DNA of 64,000 bases, taken from positions 1,426,001-1,490,000 of the forward strand of contig OZ017767.1 of assembly GCA_963969345.1 (NCBI GenBank). The letters run 5' to 3'. This DNA comes from Turbatrix aceti. Lineage: Eukaryota; Nematoda; Chromadorea; Rhabditida; Panagrolaimidae. Of this stretch, positions 10,772 to 22,384 are shown one piece after another; within the stretch, counting starts at the first letter, position 1, and each line of letters opens with the position of its first letter. The notes beneath the pieces were generated by a model. It was not told where the DNA came from. It did no database searches and saw only the letters and a list, made by a program, of their open reading frames with translations. The position numbers were made by a program, and so were the translations under genes.

Positions 10772-11907
10772 TTACACACAAGGATCTATTTTAACAACGG
10801 AATTAGTAGAACTTTTAAAAACCTCCAAATTACTTTTAAATTTCCAAAAGTTTTTTCTGTATGGTACAATGAAGCAGCAGATAAAGATGAATTCAATGGA
10901 CGCGTGACAGGTTATGATCATGATCACAAAGAAGCTGAACGTCGATCCCCAGGTGTAGCCCAGCATGAAGACTACGATTAAAGCAGCAAACGGAGCTAAT
11001 ACAAATAGTAGTGCAAAACATATTTGATACATTAGCAATTTGAAAAGTTTCATCTAAAATGTATATTTACTGTGTTCAGTAGCGAGTTTAGAGCTTTTAG
11101 CTTACTTGTATTTTCAGAGTTTTTATACTAAGATACTTACGACATGCTCGGATGCAGTATATTGTGTAGCATGTGGCGCAGACTGCCAAAATAACAATAC
11201 CAACCAGAACGAGTTCTATGAACGTGTATAGAAAAGTGGCATTGACTACGCGATTTCGATCGTAGCCTATTGTCTGGTAATGGTCGAAGAAAAACTGTAG
11301 GAAGGGAAGTTGGGGTTCTAAGTCGGATCGCACGCTGTCGTTTTGCAGAGGAATCACGAAGCATGGAACATAAAGGAAACCCAGGGTCAAGCTTGCACCG
11401 ATGACGTGGATAGTGATAACGTTAGTAGTATGACTGGTCACTCGGGCCACGAAGGAGTCGGGGCACATGTTGGACAACCGGTAAAACCCCATTGCGATGT
11501 TCGAATACGCAATAAAGAATCCGAAGACTATCATAGCGCGAAATAAGTGCTCGTTTTTGATGCCGAAAATTAGAGATAAAGGTCCGATACTGTAAGTGGA
11601 TGCCAAAGGGATGAGAAACATGACTTTCCAGAGGACAAGATGCAGCATTAGCGCGTATGAACAGCCACAATGGAGAAGCAGGTAGTATTTGAACCTGAAA
11701 ATTTTGAGACGAAATTTTCGGAACAAAGGAAATTAATTCTTACGGAGTCATATGAACTGTCGAGTATTTGAGTATTACAAAAACTAAACGAGCGAATATT
11801 AGCGTTGTGAACAGGCATACGGTATCCATAAAGTAAGAATACACATTGTTAAGTGTCGGATGATAAAGATCATCAAAGGTAACCACAGTGTAGTTGAACT
11901 CCTGCAT
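10772..11907 (-). CDS. Srh/Sri-like 7TM chemoreceptor, intact
   Basis: Three exons, 11907-11744, 11694-11106 and 11053-10772, give 344 aa. The N-terminus MQEFNYTVVTFDDLYHPTL is followed by seven hydrophobic segments. The TM6-TM7 region has the family layout: basic loop RKYLSIKTLKIQ before TM6, then CHASIEFIFICCFIVPYRKN, where PYR closes TM7 as in Srh/Sri/Str receptors. Exon sizes 2 and 3 (589 and 282 nt) are the same as in the gene at 12707, so the two are paralogues. Expected in ciliated sensory neurons; the ligand is unknown. Confidence 0.88.
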
Positions 11908-12077
11908 CGTGGGCTAAACTGTTAAAAGCAATTGTCACCGTTGCTGAAATATATAGAAAGCAACGATTACCGTCAGTTTCCTAGAAACAGCAACTGAAAA
12001 AGTAAAAAAAAGAAATTATGTAGCACTGGCGAAAACATAAAGCCGTATTTCGGAGATTGCAAATTGGCTTATGACAG

Positions 12078-12310
12078 GTGAAATTCGTATGTAAACAATC
12101 TTTTTGGCGCAATTTCGCCGAGGCGGGGTGGAGGTGTGCGTACCACCAGTTGCAAGAGCTCGTTCAGGGCCTGATGAAAGACATCGGCGTAGCGCCGTGC
12201 TTACAGTACCGCCATGAGGAGTGCTTGATGCACAACCATCGGATCTTTTCGATGCCGTACAGTCAGAGGCGGTTGTTGCGACGATTCTGGCGCGGTGCCC
12301 GGTAGACACC
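12078..12310. other. GC-rich island, possible decayed coding fragment
   Basis: About 200 bp of clearly higher GC than its surroundings, open for 75 codons on the plus strand (ending RRLLRRFWRGAR), but with no start context, splice sites or family I recognise. It abuts the tRNA-Leu and thaumatin relics, so it may be another piece of displaced sequence. Confidence 0.3.
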
Positions 12311-12346
12311 AGTCTCTTCGGAGGTGTGGATTCGAATCCCACTCTC
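12307..12346 (+). pseudogene. 3' half of a tRNA-Leu
   Basis: CCAGTCTCTTCGGAGGTGTGG followed by ATTCGAATCCCACTCT matches the anticodon-stem 3' side, long variable arm and T-arm of a type II tRNA-Leu. The 5' half is missing and one T-stem base is changed. It runs directly into a thaumatin fragment. Confidence 0.6.
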
Positions 12347-12418
12347 GTACTCCAAATAGTTGGTAGGTCGGGATTATTGTAGTCACCTTGGCAGTACTGG
12401 TCGTCGCCGAACTTGGTG
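12347..12418 (-). pseudogene. Thaumatin-like gene relic
   Basis: About 70 bp aligns with the 3' part of the thaumatin exon (around the codons for FGDDQYCCQGDYNNPDTC and TNYSEY) with a 10-bp and a 3-bp deletion and a few substitutions, so the frame is broken. The rest of the gene is absent. It lies between two Srh-like genes and two thaumatin genes, showing that a further copy once existed or was pasted here. Confidence 0.8.
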
Positions 12419-12706
12419 AGATGGTCGGTTTTATAATATCTTTTTGTATGCAACAACAACTTGTCCCCGCAATTGCATTCAGAGCGTAGGCGTTATTTTT
12501 GCTGCATAACATTTATAATTATCTCTCCTTTTTTACTACATTTTTACATAGTATTTACAAAATAGATACAAGTAAATATTTTCTGACGCACTGTCTAAAA
12601 ATTATATTTTCCGTTTTGACCTTCACATTGCAGCTGTTTGCCCCGTTTTCGTCGTTATTTCTTCTGCATTTGTCGTCAAGCGTACATAATTGTCTTATAT
12701 GTTTTA

Positions 12707-13877
12707 TCATACTGTATGTTTGGAAACCCTGACTACCGATTTGGAAGTGTTAGAAGAAGGCAAACAGCTTACAAAGGCCCAAAAATTTTTCCTGTAGGGT
12801 ACAATGAAGCAGCTGATAAAGATAAATTCTATTGATGCGTGACTTGCAATAAACATGCTCATGATGAATCCGAATGTCGATCCCCAGGTGCTGCCAATCA
12901 AAAAAACTACGATAATAGCGGAGAACGGCGCAAGTAAAAACAGAAGACCAAAAAATATTTGTACAATAAGCAACTTGAAAAGTTTAATCTAAAATTCGTT
13001 GAAAAAAAACGTGGATAGACAAAAAATTTACCTGTATTTTAAAAGTTGCTTTACTGAGGTACTGACGACATTTCAAAACGCCTTCGATTGTACAGCCAAT
13101 TGCAGCGGCACAGAGAAAAACAATGACCACCAATGGGATTTGTATGGACGAGTACACCAAGGTGACAAGGACCAGCTGGTTGCGATCGTAACCTGAGATC
13201 TGATAGGTGTCATGGAAATACCGGATGAAGGGAAGATAGGGTTCCAAGTCTGATAGTACGGTTGGGGATTCGAGAGGAATCATAAAGCAGAGAACGTATA
13301 GCGCGCCCAAGGTCAGACTGACACCCGTAACGTGCAACACGACGACGTTACTTGTCTTACGCGTGAACTCTGAACAAGATGATTCGGTGACCATGCTGGT
13401 AAATCGGTAAAGAGCCATCGCAATATTTGCATACGCGATGAAAAAGCCAATGACAATCATGATACGGAAGGAGAGTTCACTTCTAATGCCAAAAAATGCA
13501 GGCTGGGGGCCCAAACCGTATATGACCGCAACAGGGATCAAAAACACGGGTTTCCAGAGAACAAAGTGCATCATCAGAGCGTACGAACAGCAACAGTGGA
13601 GAAGCAGGTAGTATTTGAACCTGAAAACGATCGATTGAAGTTTTTAGGCAATGACGATGAGAACTTACGGAGTCATAGCCCTTGTCGAATACTTTAGTAT
13701 CAAGAAAATCAAACGCGCGAATATCAATGTTGTAAACAGGCATACTGTATCCAAGAAATAGCAGTAAACGTGGCTTAGCGTTGGATGATAGAGATCGTCA
13801 AAGGTGATCACTGAATAGTTGAACACAGGTAAGCCTAATGCTTCAGCAATAGTCATTTTTGGCTCGGTACCCGCCAT
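12707..13877 (-). CDS. Srh/Sri-like 7TM chemoreceptor, intact
   Basis: Three exons, 13877-13669, 13620-13032 and 12988-12707, give 359 aa. The start MAGTEPKMTIAEALGLPVF has a second in-frame Met at residue 8 that aligns with the start of the MITE-split paralogue at 7179. The family layout is clear: FFIAYANIAMALYRF (TM3), the pre-TM6 loop RQYLSKATFKIQ, and ASHASIEFIFISCFIVPYRK at TM7. It is the closest paralogue of the gene at 5395-7179 and shows what the broken exon looked like before the insertion. Confidence 0.9.
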
Positions 13878-14370
13878 CGTCAGCTGGATCTAAAAAGCAA
13901 ATGAGTACATGTTATGTGTCATTGAGGTCTTTTATGTAAATGAAAAGTATGACAGTTTTCAGCTGCAAAACAGTGCCTGATCTTAGTCAGTTTTTTTAAC
14001 TTTTTGACAGGTGCAAGTTCATTTTGGAAATCATACTTTGTCCCTGTGCGTATACAAAGATCTAAATTGGTCCATTTATACTGAAAATATGCAATTTGTT
14101 ACTGACAGCATAACAACAAGGTGGGAAGTTGCTGAGAAAACTGCATTGGTAATGATTTGTCTTGATTAACATTTGAGAATTCTTGTTACTTTACATACCT
14201 CTATTCTAGATCTAAAAATACAATTTTTTATCTGGCGATGATTACAAGGTGTGGTGGAAATGAAACCTTTTGCTTTTCTCATTTATTTTTATTGCAAATA
14301 CAAGACAGAATAATTATTTTGTCACACATTTATATATTTAACACCAAGACCCGGCATCAATGGCCGATGT
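13878..14370. other. Intergenic, 5' flank of the receptor at 12707 and 3' flank of thaumatin copy 2
   Basis: No exon is visible. Near 14290-14340 it shares the post-stop sequence of the other thaumatin copies (AATACAAGACAGAATAATTA), probably the 3' UTR; the similarity ends before the tRNA block, which copy 2 lacks. Confidence 0.5.
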
Positions 14371-15106
14371 CTAGCAGAAGCTGACGGTGTAGTCGGCGCC
14401 GTTGCACGTGAACGTGGAAGTGGCGTCGTCGTAGGGGTAGCTGTAGGCCGAGGGGCACAGGTTCTTGAAGTACTCCGAATAGTTGGTAGGTCCGCAGGTG
14501 TCGGGATTGTTGTAGTCACCCTGGCAGCAGTACTGGTCGTCGCCGAACTTGGTGCATGCGCTGTCACAGAGGATTCGGTTGCCGTCGCCGTCGTTGACGA
14601 CCAGTTCGTCGGGGCAGCCGTTGAAGATGTCCCAGCTGTTGGTGCCGATGGTCGGGCAGCCGTCGTCGGAGGGCTGGATGGTGACGGGGACGTTGAAGCC
14701 GTCGACGAAGGAGACGTCGTAGAAGTCGAGGTCGTCGTACTTGCGCAGACCGAACTCGGCGAGACCCACGCCCCTCGCGCCGTACGCCGAGCATTGCATG
14801 CCTCCGCAGTCCCCGGTGGCGCAGTTGGAGCCGCCGTCGTCGCAGCCTGTGCGCGCCCAGACTCGGCCTCCAGTCCAGCCGTCGTCGACACCAAAGTCCA
14901 GCGACTGACCGGCGTCCAGTTGACCTCCGCCGCCCTGGCTGCTTTGGTCCGCCCAGGCAGCAAAGAGAGTGCGGTCGCAGTTGTTGACGACGTGGATGTT
15001 GCGGGCTGAAAAAAGGGAAATCAAAAATGGATCATGTTGAACAGCGCTCACCTTCAGCCAAGACGATTGCCGCCAGAAGCAAAAGAGCAGTCACCTTTCC
15101 GTACAT
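14371..15106 (-). CDS. Thaumatin-like secreted protein, copy 2
   Basis: Two exons, 15106-15052 and 15005-14371, encode 229 aa with the same architecture as copy 1: signal peptide, CATGDCGGMQC signature, 15 cysteines. The only protein change I found is Met5 to Val in the signal peptide; the mature chain is identical to copies 1 and 3 although several codons differ silently. It lies head to head with copy 3, with 452 bp between the two ATGs. Its 3' flank lacks the tRNA-Glu block that follows copies 1 and 3. Confidence 0.95.
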
Positions 15107-15558
15107 TTTTGTTGAGATGGCTTGTTTTACAGTAGAAAACACTGCTTGTATTTCTTGGTTCTGTTGCTGGCTTATATACCCTCAGGGCAGCCGTTAAAAA
15201 ATTGTTATCTTCAAAAATGTTTCTAACACAAACAAACATTTTTTAAATTTTGTAAATCATGGAAGCAAACATCGTTGAAAACAACGAAGGTGATAACCTG
15301 AAACAACCGATTTGATAAAAGAAATTTAAAGCGGGAAATTTCTAGGGTGAATAATATCGCCAGTTGCTTGTTTTGTTTTTTACATTTTTTGTTTGCAATA
15401 TTGTTTGCTGTCTTGATTTACAAAAATAAAGTCCACAAAAACTGTTTATCATTAATGAAAACATTTTTTTAACATTTGACTTTCGGGTATATAAAAGGCA
15501 ACAGAATCGAGAAATACAAGCAGTGTTCACTACTGTAAAACAAGCCACCTCAACAAAA
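15107..15558. promoter_or_regulatory. Shared divergent promoter region of thaumatin copies 2 and 3
   Basis: A 452-bp spacer between two divergent starts. TATA-like motifs are at 15172-15179 (minus, TATATAAG) and 15488-15496 (plus, TATATAAAA), each about 65-70 bp before its ATG. The outer parts of the spacer mirror each other (GCAGTGTT, CTGTAAAACAAGCC); the middle does not. Confidence 0.7.
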
Positions 15559-16294
15559 ATGTACGGAAAGATGACGGCTCTTTTGCTTCTGGCGGCAATC
15601 GTCTTGGCTGAAGGTGAGCACTGTTCAACTTGATTCATTTTTGATTTTCCCTTTTTCAGCCCGCAACATCCACGTCGTCAACAACTGCGACCGCACTCTC
15701 TTTGCTGCCTGGGCGGACCAAAGCAGCCAGGGCGGCGGAGGTCAACTGGACGCCGGTCAGTCGCTGGACTTTGGTGTCGACGACGGCTGGACTGGCGGCC
15801 GAGTCTGGGCGCGCACCGGCTGCGACGACGGCGGCTCCAACTGCGCCACCGGGGACTGCGGAGGCATGCAATGCTCGGCGTACGGCGCGAGGGGCGTGGG
15901 TCTCGCCGAGTTCGGTCTGCGCAAGTACGACGACCTCGACTTCTACGACGTCTCTTTCGTCGACGGCTTCAACGTCCCCGTCACCATCCAGCCCTCCGAC
16001 GACGGCTGCCCGACCATCGGCACCAACAGCTGGGACATCTTCAACGGCTGCCCCGACGAACTGGTCGTCAACGACGGCGACGGCAACCGAATCCTCTGTG
16101 ACAGCGCATGCACCAAGTTCGGCGACGACCAGTACTGCTGCCAGGGTGACTACAACAATCCCGACACCTGCGGACCTACCAACTATTCGGAGTACTTCAA
16201 GAACCTGTGCCCCTCGGCCTACAGCTACCCCTACGACGACGCCACTTCCACGTTCACGTGCAACGGCGCCGACTACACCGTCAGCTTCTGCTAG
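15559..16294 (+). CDS. Thaumatin-like secreted protein, copy 3
   Basis: Two exons, 15559-15613 and 15660-16294, encode 229 aa. The whole precursor, including the signal peptide, is identical to copy 1, in inverted orientation. The similarity to copy 1 runs on past the stop through the 3' UTR and the tRNA-Glu block to about 16715, so copies 1 and 3 are the two ends of one inverted segmental duplication. The polyadenylation signal AATAAA is at about 16371. Confidence 0.95.
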
Positions 16295-16504
16295 ACATCG
16301 GCCATTGATGCCGGGTCTTGGTGTTAAATATATAAATGTGTGACAAAATAATTATTCTGTCTTGTATTTGAAATAAAAATTTTTTGAATAATGACAACTT
16401 TTATTATGCGAATCTACCTTTTTGTATGCAGGGGTACGCTCGGGCTCAAAATACAGCTAATAGAAACAATCACCTATATCTCAAAGTCAAGTCCAAAAAG
16501 CTTG

Positions 16505-16715
16505 CTCGCTTTGGTGAACTGAATAAACAAAAGTCAGGGGGTGTAACAGGTACTTGAAGTGATTTCCCTTCAGGCTAAATATCCCCGCTCGTACTCTTAA
16601 AAACTCCAGCCAGGGGCCTAAAAGCGCCTCCCTAATGGTCTAGTGGTTAGGATTTCTGGTTTTCACCCAGGCGGCCGGGGTTCGATTCCCCGTTAGGGAA
16701 GTCCTATTTTTTTAA
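16505..16715. repeat. Inverted third copy of the RAB5IF-intron block
   Basis: Reverse-orientation match to 7484-7690 and 4803-5010, slightly more diverged (GGGGGTGTAACAGGTACTTG here). The decayed acceptor end and the first codons of the RAB5IF-like exon are still recognisable at 16505-16530. Confidence 0.87.
16629..16700 (+). tRNA. tRNA-Glu (anticodon UUC), inverted copy
   Basis: 72 nt, identical to the copies at 4816 and 7494 but on the plus strand. The acceptor stem, TTC anticodon loop and GGTTCGATTCC T-loop are intact. Confidence 0.95.
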
Positions 16716-17171
16716 ATTTACAGCAAAAAATGTCGATAAATTTTTTGATATTGTCATTTATGTTGTTTGCTTTTAGTCAGTCAATACCGTATCAGTGATA
16801 AAGCTCGATTGATAAAAGTATTTTAAAGACAACAATTTTTGTTCATTTATTTTTTTATTTTCCTTAATTAAATTTTTCAGAAAAAAATAGAAAATGAAAT
16901 CAACATCCAAGCAAAAAATTGATCGAAAATGTACAAAAATTACTGAAAATCAGCACTTTTTAGTGCTTTTAAAATTGACTCATTTTCTTATTTTCCGAGA
17001 AAAAGTGTTGTAAATGAGGTGATTCTCTGCTGTCAGAGAATGAAAATGTGTTGAAATGACTGAAAAGTCGAAAATGGTATTATAATCCCTCCTTCATATA
17101 CTACTGATACACCATCATCTTTTTTGGCACCTGCAAGTCATTGCGCGCAGTCGTGGACTTGCAATGTTCTT

Positions 17172-17185
17172 GTCTCCATGACAAC
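17172..17185 (+). promoter_or_regulatory. X-box (RFX/DAF-19 site) of nphp-4
   Basis: GTCTCCATGACAAC fits the nematode X-box consensus RYYNYYATRRNRAC at all constrained positions. It lies 140 bp before the predicted ATG, within the usual 50-200 bp window for DAF-19-driven ciliary genes, and C. elegans nphp-4 is itself a known DAF-19 target. I saw no other such site at a promoter in this window. Confidence 0.88.
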
Positions 17186-17324
17186 GCGCGTAAGAGCTCA
17201 TGCGAACAGTTCTTCGACAAGGAAAAAATATTCCGGCCTTCCTGGAGGGTTTCTTCAACTGCGTAAATATCTTTGTGCTTTCTATTTTTTTGTTTACATG
17301 TTCGCCTAATTAGCAAAACAAAAC

Positions 17325-20300
17325 ATGGCTTCACCGCAAGCTTGGTACAGATTATTTCTCTCAACCCGATCCATCCCACCTCCCGAATTGCAAGCCGTTA
17401 GTCAGGGTCCAACAGAGTGCTATGCGTTGTCCATAAAGATGGCTGAGTTCAAGGAAGTGAGTAAAATTTTTAAAATTTTATTATGTAATTTCGATTTTTT
17501 TAGCTCCCCCCTGGCAGCTATCAGGTGCAATTGTGCTTTTACGACACAATTTTGAAGCAGTTTTTTGGAAGAAGTTTTTCAACAGAAACTATTTCTACTT
17601 CGAATAATCGAATTCCAATTGAAGAGGTTTATCAAAAATTTTTACATCTCTAAAACCAAAATTGTTTTAGTCAGTCTTCTTCCACAGTCCCCTGAAAGAA
17701 GAAAGAATCGTAATCGTTGCCGAAATCGTGGTCATATCCCCCGGCGAAGATCCGTACACGCTGTGCTGGACTACGATCCCCGTGTTTACGTCGTCCATGC
17801 CAATGACCGATTTCAGCACAAATACGGCGTATCCATTTCAGTTCAAAAAATATCAACTGTACAAAGGCTCGCCTTTTATGTTGCTCTACATCGACGCGCT
17901 CACCCCGAACAACACAAGTGTCCAGCGAGCAGACGGTGTCCTAGAATGCGTCATGCAGACCCATCAGAACTTTGGAGTGGCCATAAATTATATTCCTGAA
18001 TTCGTAATCGTCAGTGAAGACGAACAGGTACCGGGGTTGAGGCCGGCGCAGCAAGGTAAGATTTTTAGTGCCTGTTAAGAGTTTTTATACTAAAATTCCA
18101 GATTCCTGCCTGAATTTTGCTCCAGAAGAAAACGACAATTTTATCGCTATTTTGGATAATTTGTCAGTTCACTTCGGAGTGGTTCCCGAACGCGTAGAAT
18201 CCACGATTTTAGAATTATTAAATCGGGAACGGCACTATTACTTCAACAAAGCCCCGGACGATCCCTGCATTGCGAATTTGTCTATTGTGGAGCGCAGATT
18301 GCGAATTGGCATCCACAACGGGTATACTTTCATCGAAGAACCCATAATCCAGGTTCTGGTCGCCCAGGATGGCACTGACACCACGCCAAAGCTTCGTCGA
18401 CGGAGCCGATCATTTTCCCGACTGGGCACCGCAGTCGACAGCTCAGATTTCGCTGCCCTTAGGGTCCAGAACAGCATTCGTCTCCTGAAGCTCATTCCTG
18501 ATCCCCAGGTAGCGGTCATCTTTTCCCTGGAGTACATTTTCGGAGTCGTAGGCAGGGATACGGTAACCGATACCCAAGTCGTCAACGTTTGTTGGGGGGC
18601 CTGGGTGCCGTACTACGATGGAGCATTTACGATATCCGATACGGTTACGGTATCACTGGTTGGAGGTCCTAGGCCAAATCCGGACAATGCTTTGTACTTC
18701 AAAAACATGCTCAGGTTACGACAGGATGAAGTTGATCCGTTCGCGAACGCAAAACCGACTATTACACTCCATTTTAATTTTGCCATTGTTGGATCTGTGG
18801 TTTGTTCAATTAACTGACCAATATCCTACAAAGAAAGTATCTTTTTTCAGAACACCGAAGCAGGATCAGCCGCAGAATATTCCCATTTTACCCAGCACGC
18901 CGGTCCTACACCCCTGCCTTTACCTGACCTCCCACCTGAGCGGAGTCAACTTGAGGACACTCGGGATCCAGGTGCCGATGATAACGAACACGAACCTTCA
19001 TCCTCAGCCCTATCATCCACCAGACCGGTGGTCGTGACGAGTCCAGCAGTTCGAAAGTCACCTGACCTGCTCGCCCCCACCCAGGTGCACTCAAATCTCC
19101 GTCGAGGAACTGGATTCTCTGAATCCACGCCCCACGACGCTCAACCCATCGAAGCGGACACCAGTTCTCTCCGTCCAAAGTCCTTCTCCCGATCTGTGCT
19201 CTTGGCACTCGAAAAACTTCCTTTTTCATCCATGTACAACGATCCAGGCCCTCCACCGACCATCGTCGACCCCAACAAACCCACACGAACGATCAACCTA
19301 CAAGCTGAGCTCGCAGATACCCGCCAGGACACGAACGTCATTGTCATTCATTTTCTGGCAATCACACTGCTCAGAAATTCACTTTTGGATTTTTCAAAAA
19401 GATCCTACCGGGTCTTCTTTGTGCTGAGATTCTACAGATTCGAAACGGTTTCAACGGAGCGACTGGCAGTTGTTCCACCTCCTATAGAGTGGACTACGCG
19501 GGCTGCAGGGTCGTCGTTTCTGTTGAAGAGGATCAACGAAGACAACCATTTCCTAGATGACAAAAATTATGGATTTATGATCAGGTTCATCGTCGACAGG
19601 GACGTGGAGGACCTGTTCGCGTATTTTTCTACCTGTCCGTTGTTTATCGACGTTTTCGACGCGGATTCGATGGTTCATATTGGAATGACAGAGATTCCCT
19701 TGAGGGTAAGTTTTGGAAAATTCGGGGACGGAGGACAAACAGTGGTCTCGACGAAAAAATATTAGATTGATTATTTTCGCGTCAAGACTAGGATTACAGT
19801 TGATAAGTGAAAAAATCAACTGTTGTCCTGCCACGAAAATTCCGATTTTTCATTTTCGCGTCAAAACCAAACTAGTCCAAATGAATCGTGAAACTTTTAC
19901 AAAAAGCTCAGACAGTACGAATACGTAAACTTCACGGATGCATGACAAAGTCAAATTCAGTACAGACCGTTTTATCGTCATAGCTTTTGGCTGGAATCGA
20001 ACACACACCTGCACGCGGCGCACATAAACATAACAGGCGCCCCCGGGTGTCCGTGTACCACGCGCGCACGTTTTTTTACGCAGTTCGCCACCAGTGCACC
20101 GAATTCATCTGCAAACGATCCGCATTTTTTTGCAGGAACTTTGTCGACAAGGCGCTCCGAGCGTTCAGATGAACCTGCAATGCCCTGTTCGTCAAATTGG
20201 TATTTCTGATACCGGGGACGAAGCTACAGCCATCATGTACGTAAAACTAGCCAATTTTGGTTGTTCATCGAGGCACGAATCGGGCATAAACCAGGCTGCT

Positions 20301-22038
20301 TCTAAATCCATCGTCAGCAAGCGGCTCCTTCGACTTGGAGAATCCCGGTTTGGTTCTATCAAAGTCAAAGCTCGTCCGTTATCTTCGATCCACGATTCTG
20401 CGCTTCAAAGATTCATGACAGCCCAGCACCTGGACATTTCCCAGAGAAAAGAAGAGCTTTTCGGCGGCGAAAACCACGAACGCCTCAAAAAGTGGCTCCA
20501 CGCGAACGGAAAAGACGAAAACGATCGATCGACCGCTGCCAAGCTCAAAAAATTTGTTTTCGAAGAACAACTGGAGGCCTACAAAATGCTCCGAAACGAA
20601 TCCAAGGCCGCAAAACTTCTCCGAGCAGTCTTTGACTCAATTACCGTATCCCATACCGTATACATCACAAAAGGACAGGTGGAATTCTTCGAATTCTGCC
20701 TCCAAAACACCTTCGCCGAAAGAGTCACCTGTCACGTGGATCACACCTGCGAACACATTTTTCCGGTCGTCGACATGACTGAATGGAAGCACTTCAAAAC
20801 CATGAACAAACTGACTACCCCTCTGGAAGACGCTGTTTACCGTATCGAAGACGGTGGAAAACTGCTGGTCGACCTACAGGCCATGGAAACGCTGTACCTG
20901 CCTGTCAAGTTGGACATCACCGGAGCGGGAGAGTCAGTGGAAGGGAACAAGGTCACCCAGGCCAGGGTGGTCTTCAAGAGAGACGACACGCACGAGCCGT
21001 TGGCTATCCTGGAGCTGACGTTGGTCATAAAATCACCGGCTATGGGATCGCATTTTAGGTGGTTTGTCGAGGAATGTACAAAGGTCAACAAACTGATTGT
21101 GCTGCCTAATTACGGTTGGTTTATTTGGAAATTACGATAAATTCGAAATACGATAAATTTTCCATATTTTTAGGCCAACGGGTGATCAGCCTCAGATGCG
21201 ACGACCCGACCGTGCTGCTACAACTCAGAAACTCGTCAACCTCCCGACAAGAAATTTTGATTACGGTATTCATCCAAAAATCACAATTTAATCCCCAAAT
21301 TTTTCCCATTTTCAGTGTCACTCACTCGAAAGCCCGTTCGTAAAAACCTTCCAACTTTACCTATTCTCAGATAGATTTTACTCCCGTCTACAATCCACCT
21401 GGGAAATTTTCATCCATTCCTCTCAGAAACTCACAGTTGAAGGAATCCAGGGTCAACTCACCAAAATTCCCCTCCATTTGCCGACCGAAGCCAAGACGAC
21501 GTCCCAATTGTCTTCAAACGCTGTAGTTCAGTTCCACTCGGCTTCAACTTGTCTCTCGATTCCGACAGAACACGCTTTCACTCCTCGGCCCCAGACCGGG
21601 CCTCCAGGAAGTCGGGCCCACTTCATCCCGACATTCAACGGCAAAAGGATCCTCTTCGCCACGGCTGTCGACTCGCAAGCGAGGAAGCTGCTCAGATCCT
21701 GGCTAATCCATGCCTACGTATCCGCGCCGAATATTGTAAAGGTCTATGACGTGATTGTGCCGTGGCTGGAAAATAGGCCAGCGAAAAAGAAGCTTCCAAT
21801 CACGAACGCCTATGCTGAGCCCCGTAATTACCGTATCCACACGTCAAATTCAACAGTTTTGACAGTTGAAGAAGAGTACATCAGTTTGAAACCCAACGAA
21901 ACGGTACCTGTAACACTGGTCATAAAACCGATCGATACAGACAAACCTGTCAAAATTGAGGTCCTTATTTTCGTGGAAGACGCCGAGTTGTCGCAACAAG
22001 AAGAAACTTATGCCATTAATGTTTCCTATGGTGCTTAG
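17325..22038 (+). CDS. nphp-4: Nephrocystin-4 (ciliary transition-zone protein)
   Basis: Eight exons keep phase: 17325-17456, 17504-17626, 17671-18055, 18102-18799, 18851-19705, 20136-21114, 21174-21265, 21316-22038; 1328 aa (human NPHP4 1426). NPHP4 works with NPHP1 at the ciliary transition zone, gating entry to sensory cilia. Conserved landmarks: LCFYDTILKQFFGRSF near residue 60, SIVERRLRIGIHNGYTF at about 274, VAVIFSLEYIFG at about 360, the C-terminal EFFEFCLQNTF block, and LYLFSDRFYSRLQSTWEIF followed by the helical/Ig-like tail. Residues about 450-550 are Pro/Ser-rich linker. Most introns are 44-60 bp; only intron 5 is long (430 bp). An X-box precedes the gene. Confidence 0.95.
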
Positions 22039-22384
22039 AATGCAATTTGATAAAAAAACAATAAATTTGAGCGTAAAACATCGAAAAAGTGAAAAAAAAA
22101 CAGAAAAAGACAAAAAAATGACGTAAACAAACACTCAAGAATTTTCGTGTCAGGATGCCAGCATGAATAACAATAATACCGTAGCGCGCGAAAGGCGAGT
22201 AACGATATCGTGAAGAAGTAACGCTTTTTTCGAAAAAGTAGCCGAAAAATGTTACTTCACATTTCATGCCTGAGTTTTTCTCATGGATCACATTCACTTA
22301 TTTTTACGCCTTTGCGTTTTGTTTCTACTTCTTTTCAAGGACTCGTCTTTTTTTCTTCTGATCTTCTGGTACTTTTTTTTTGCG

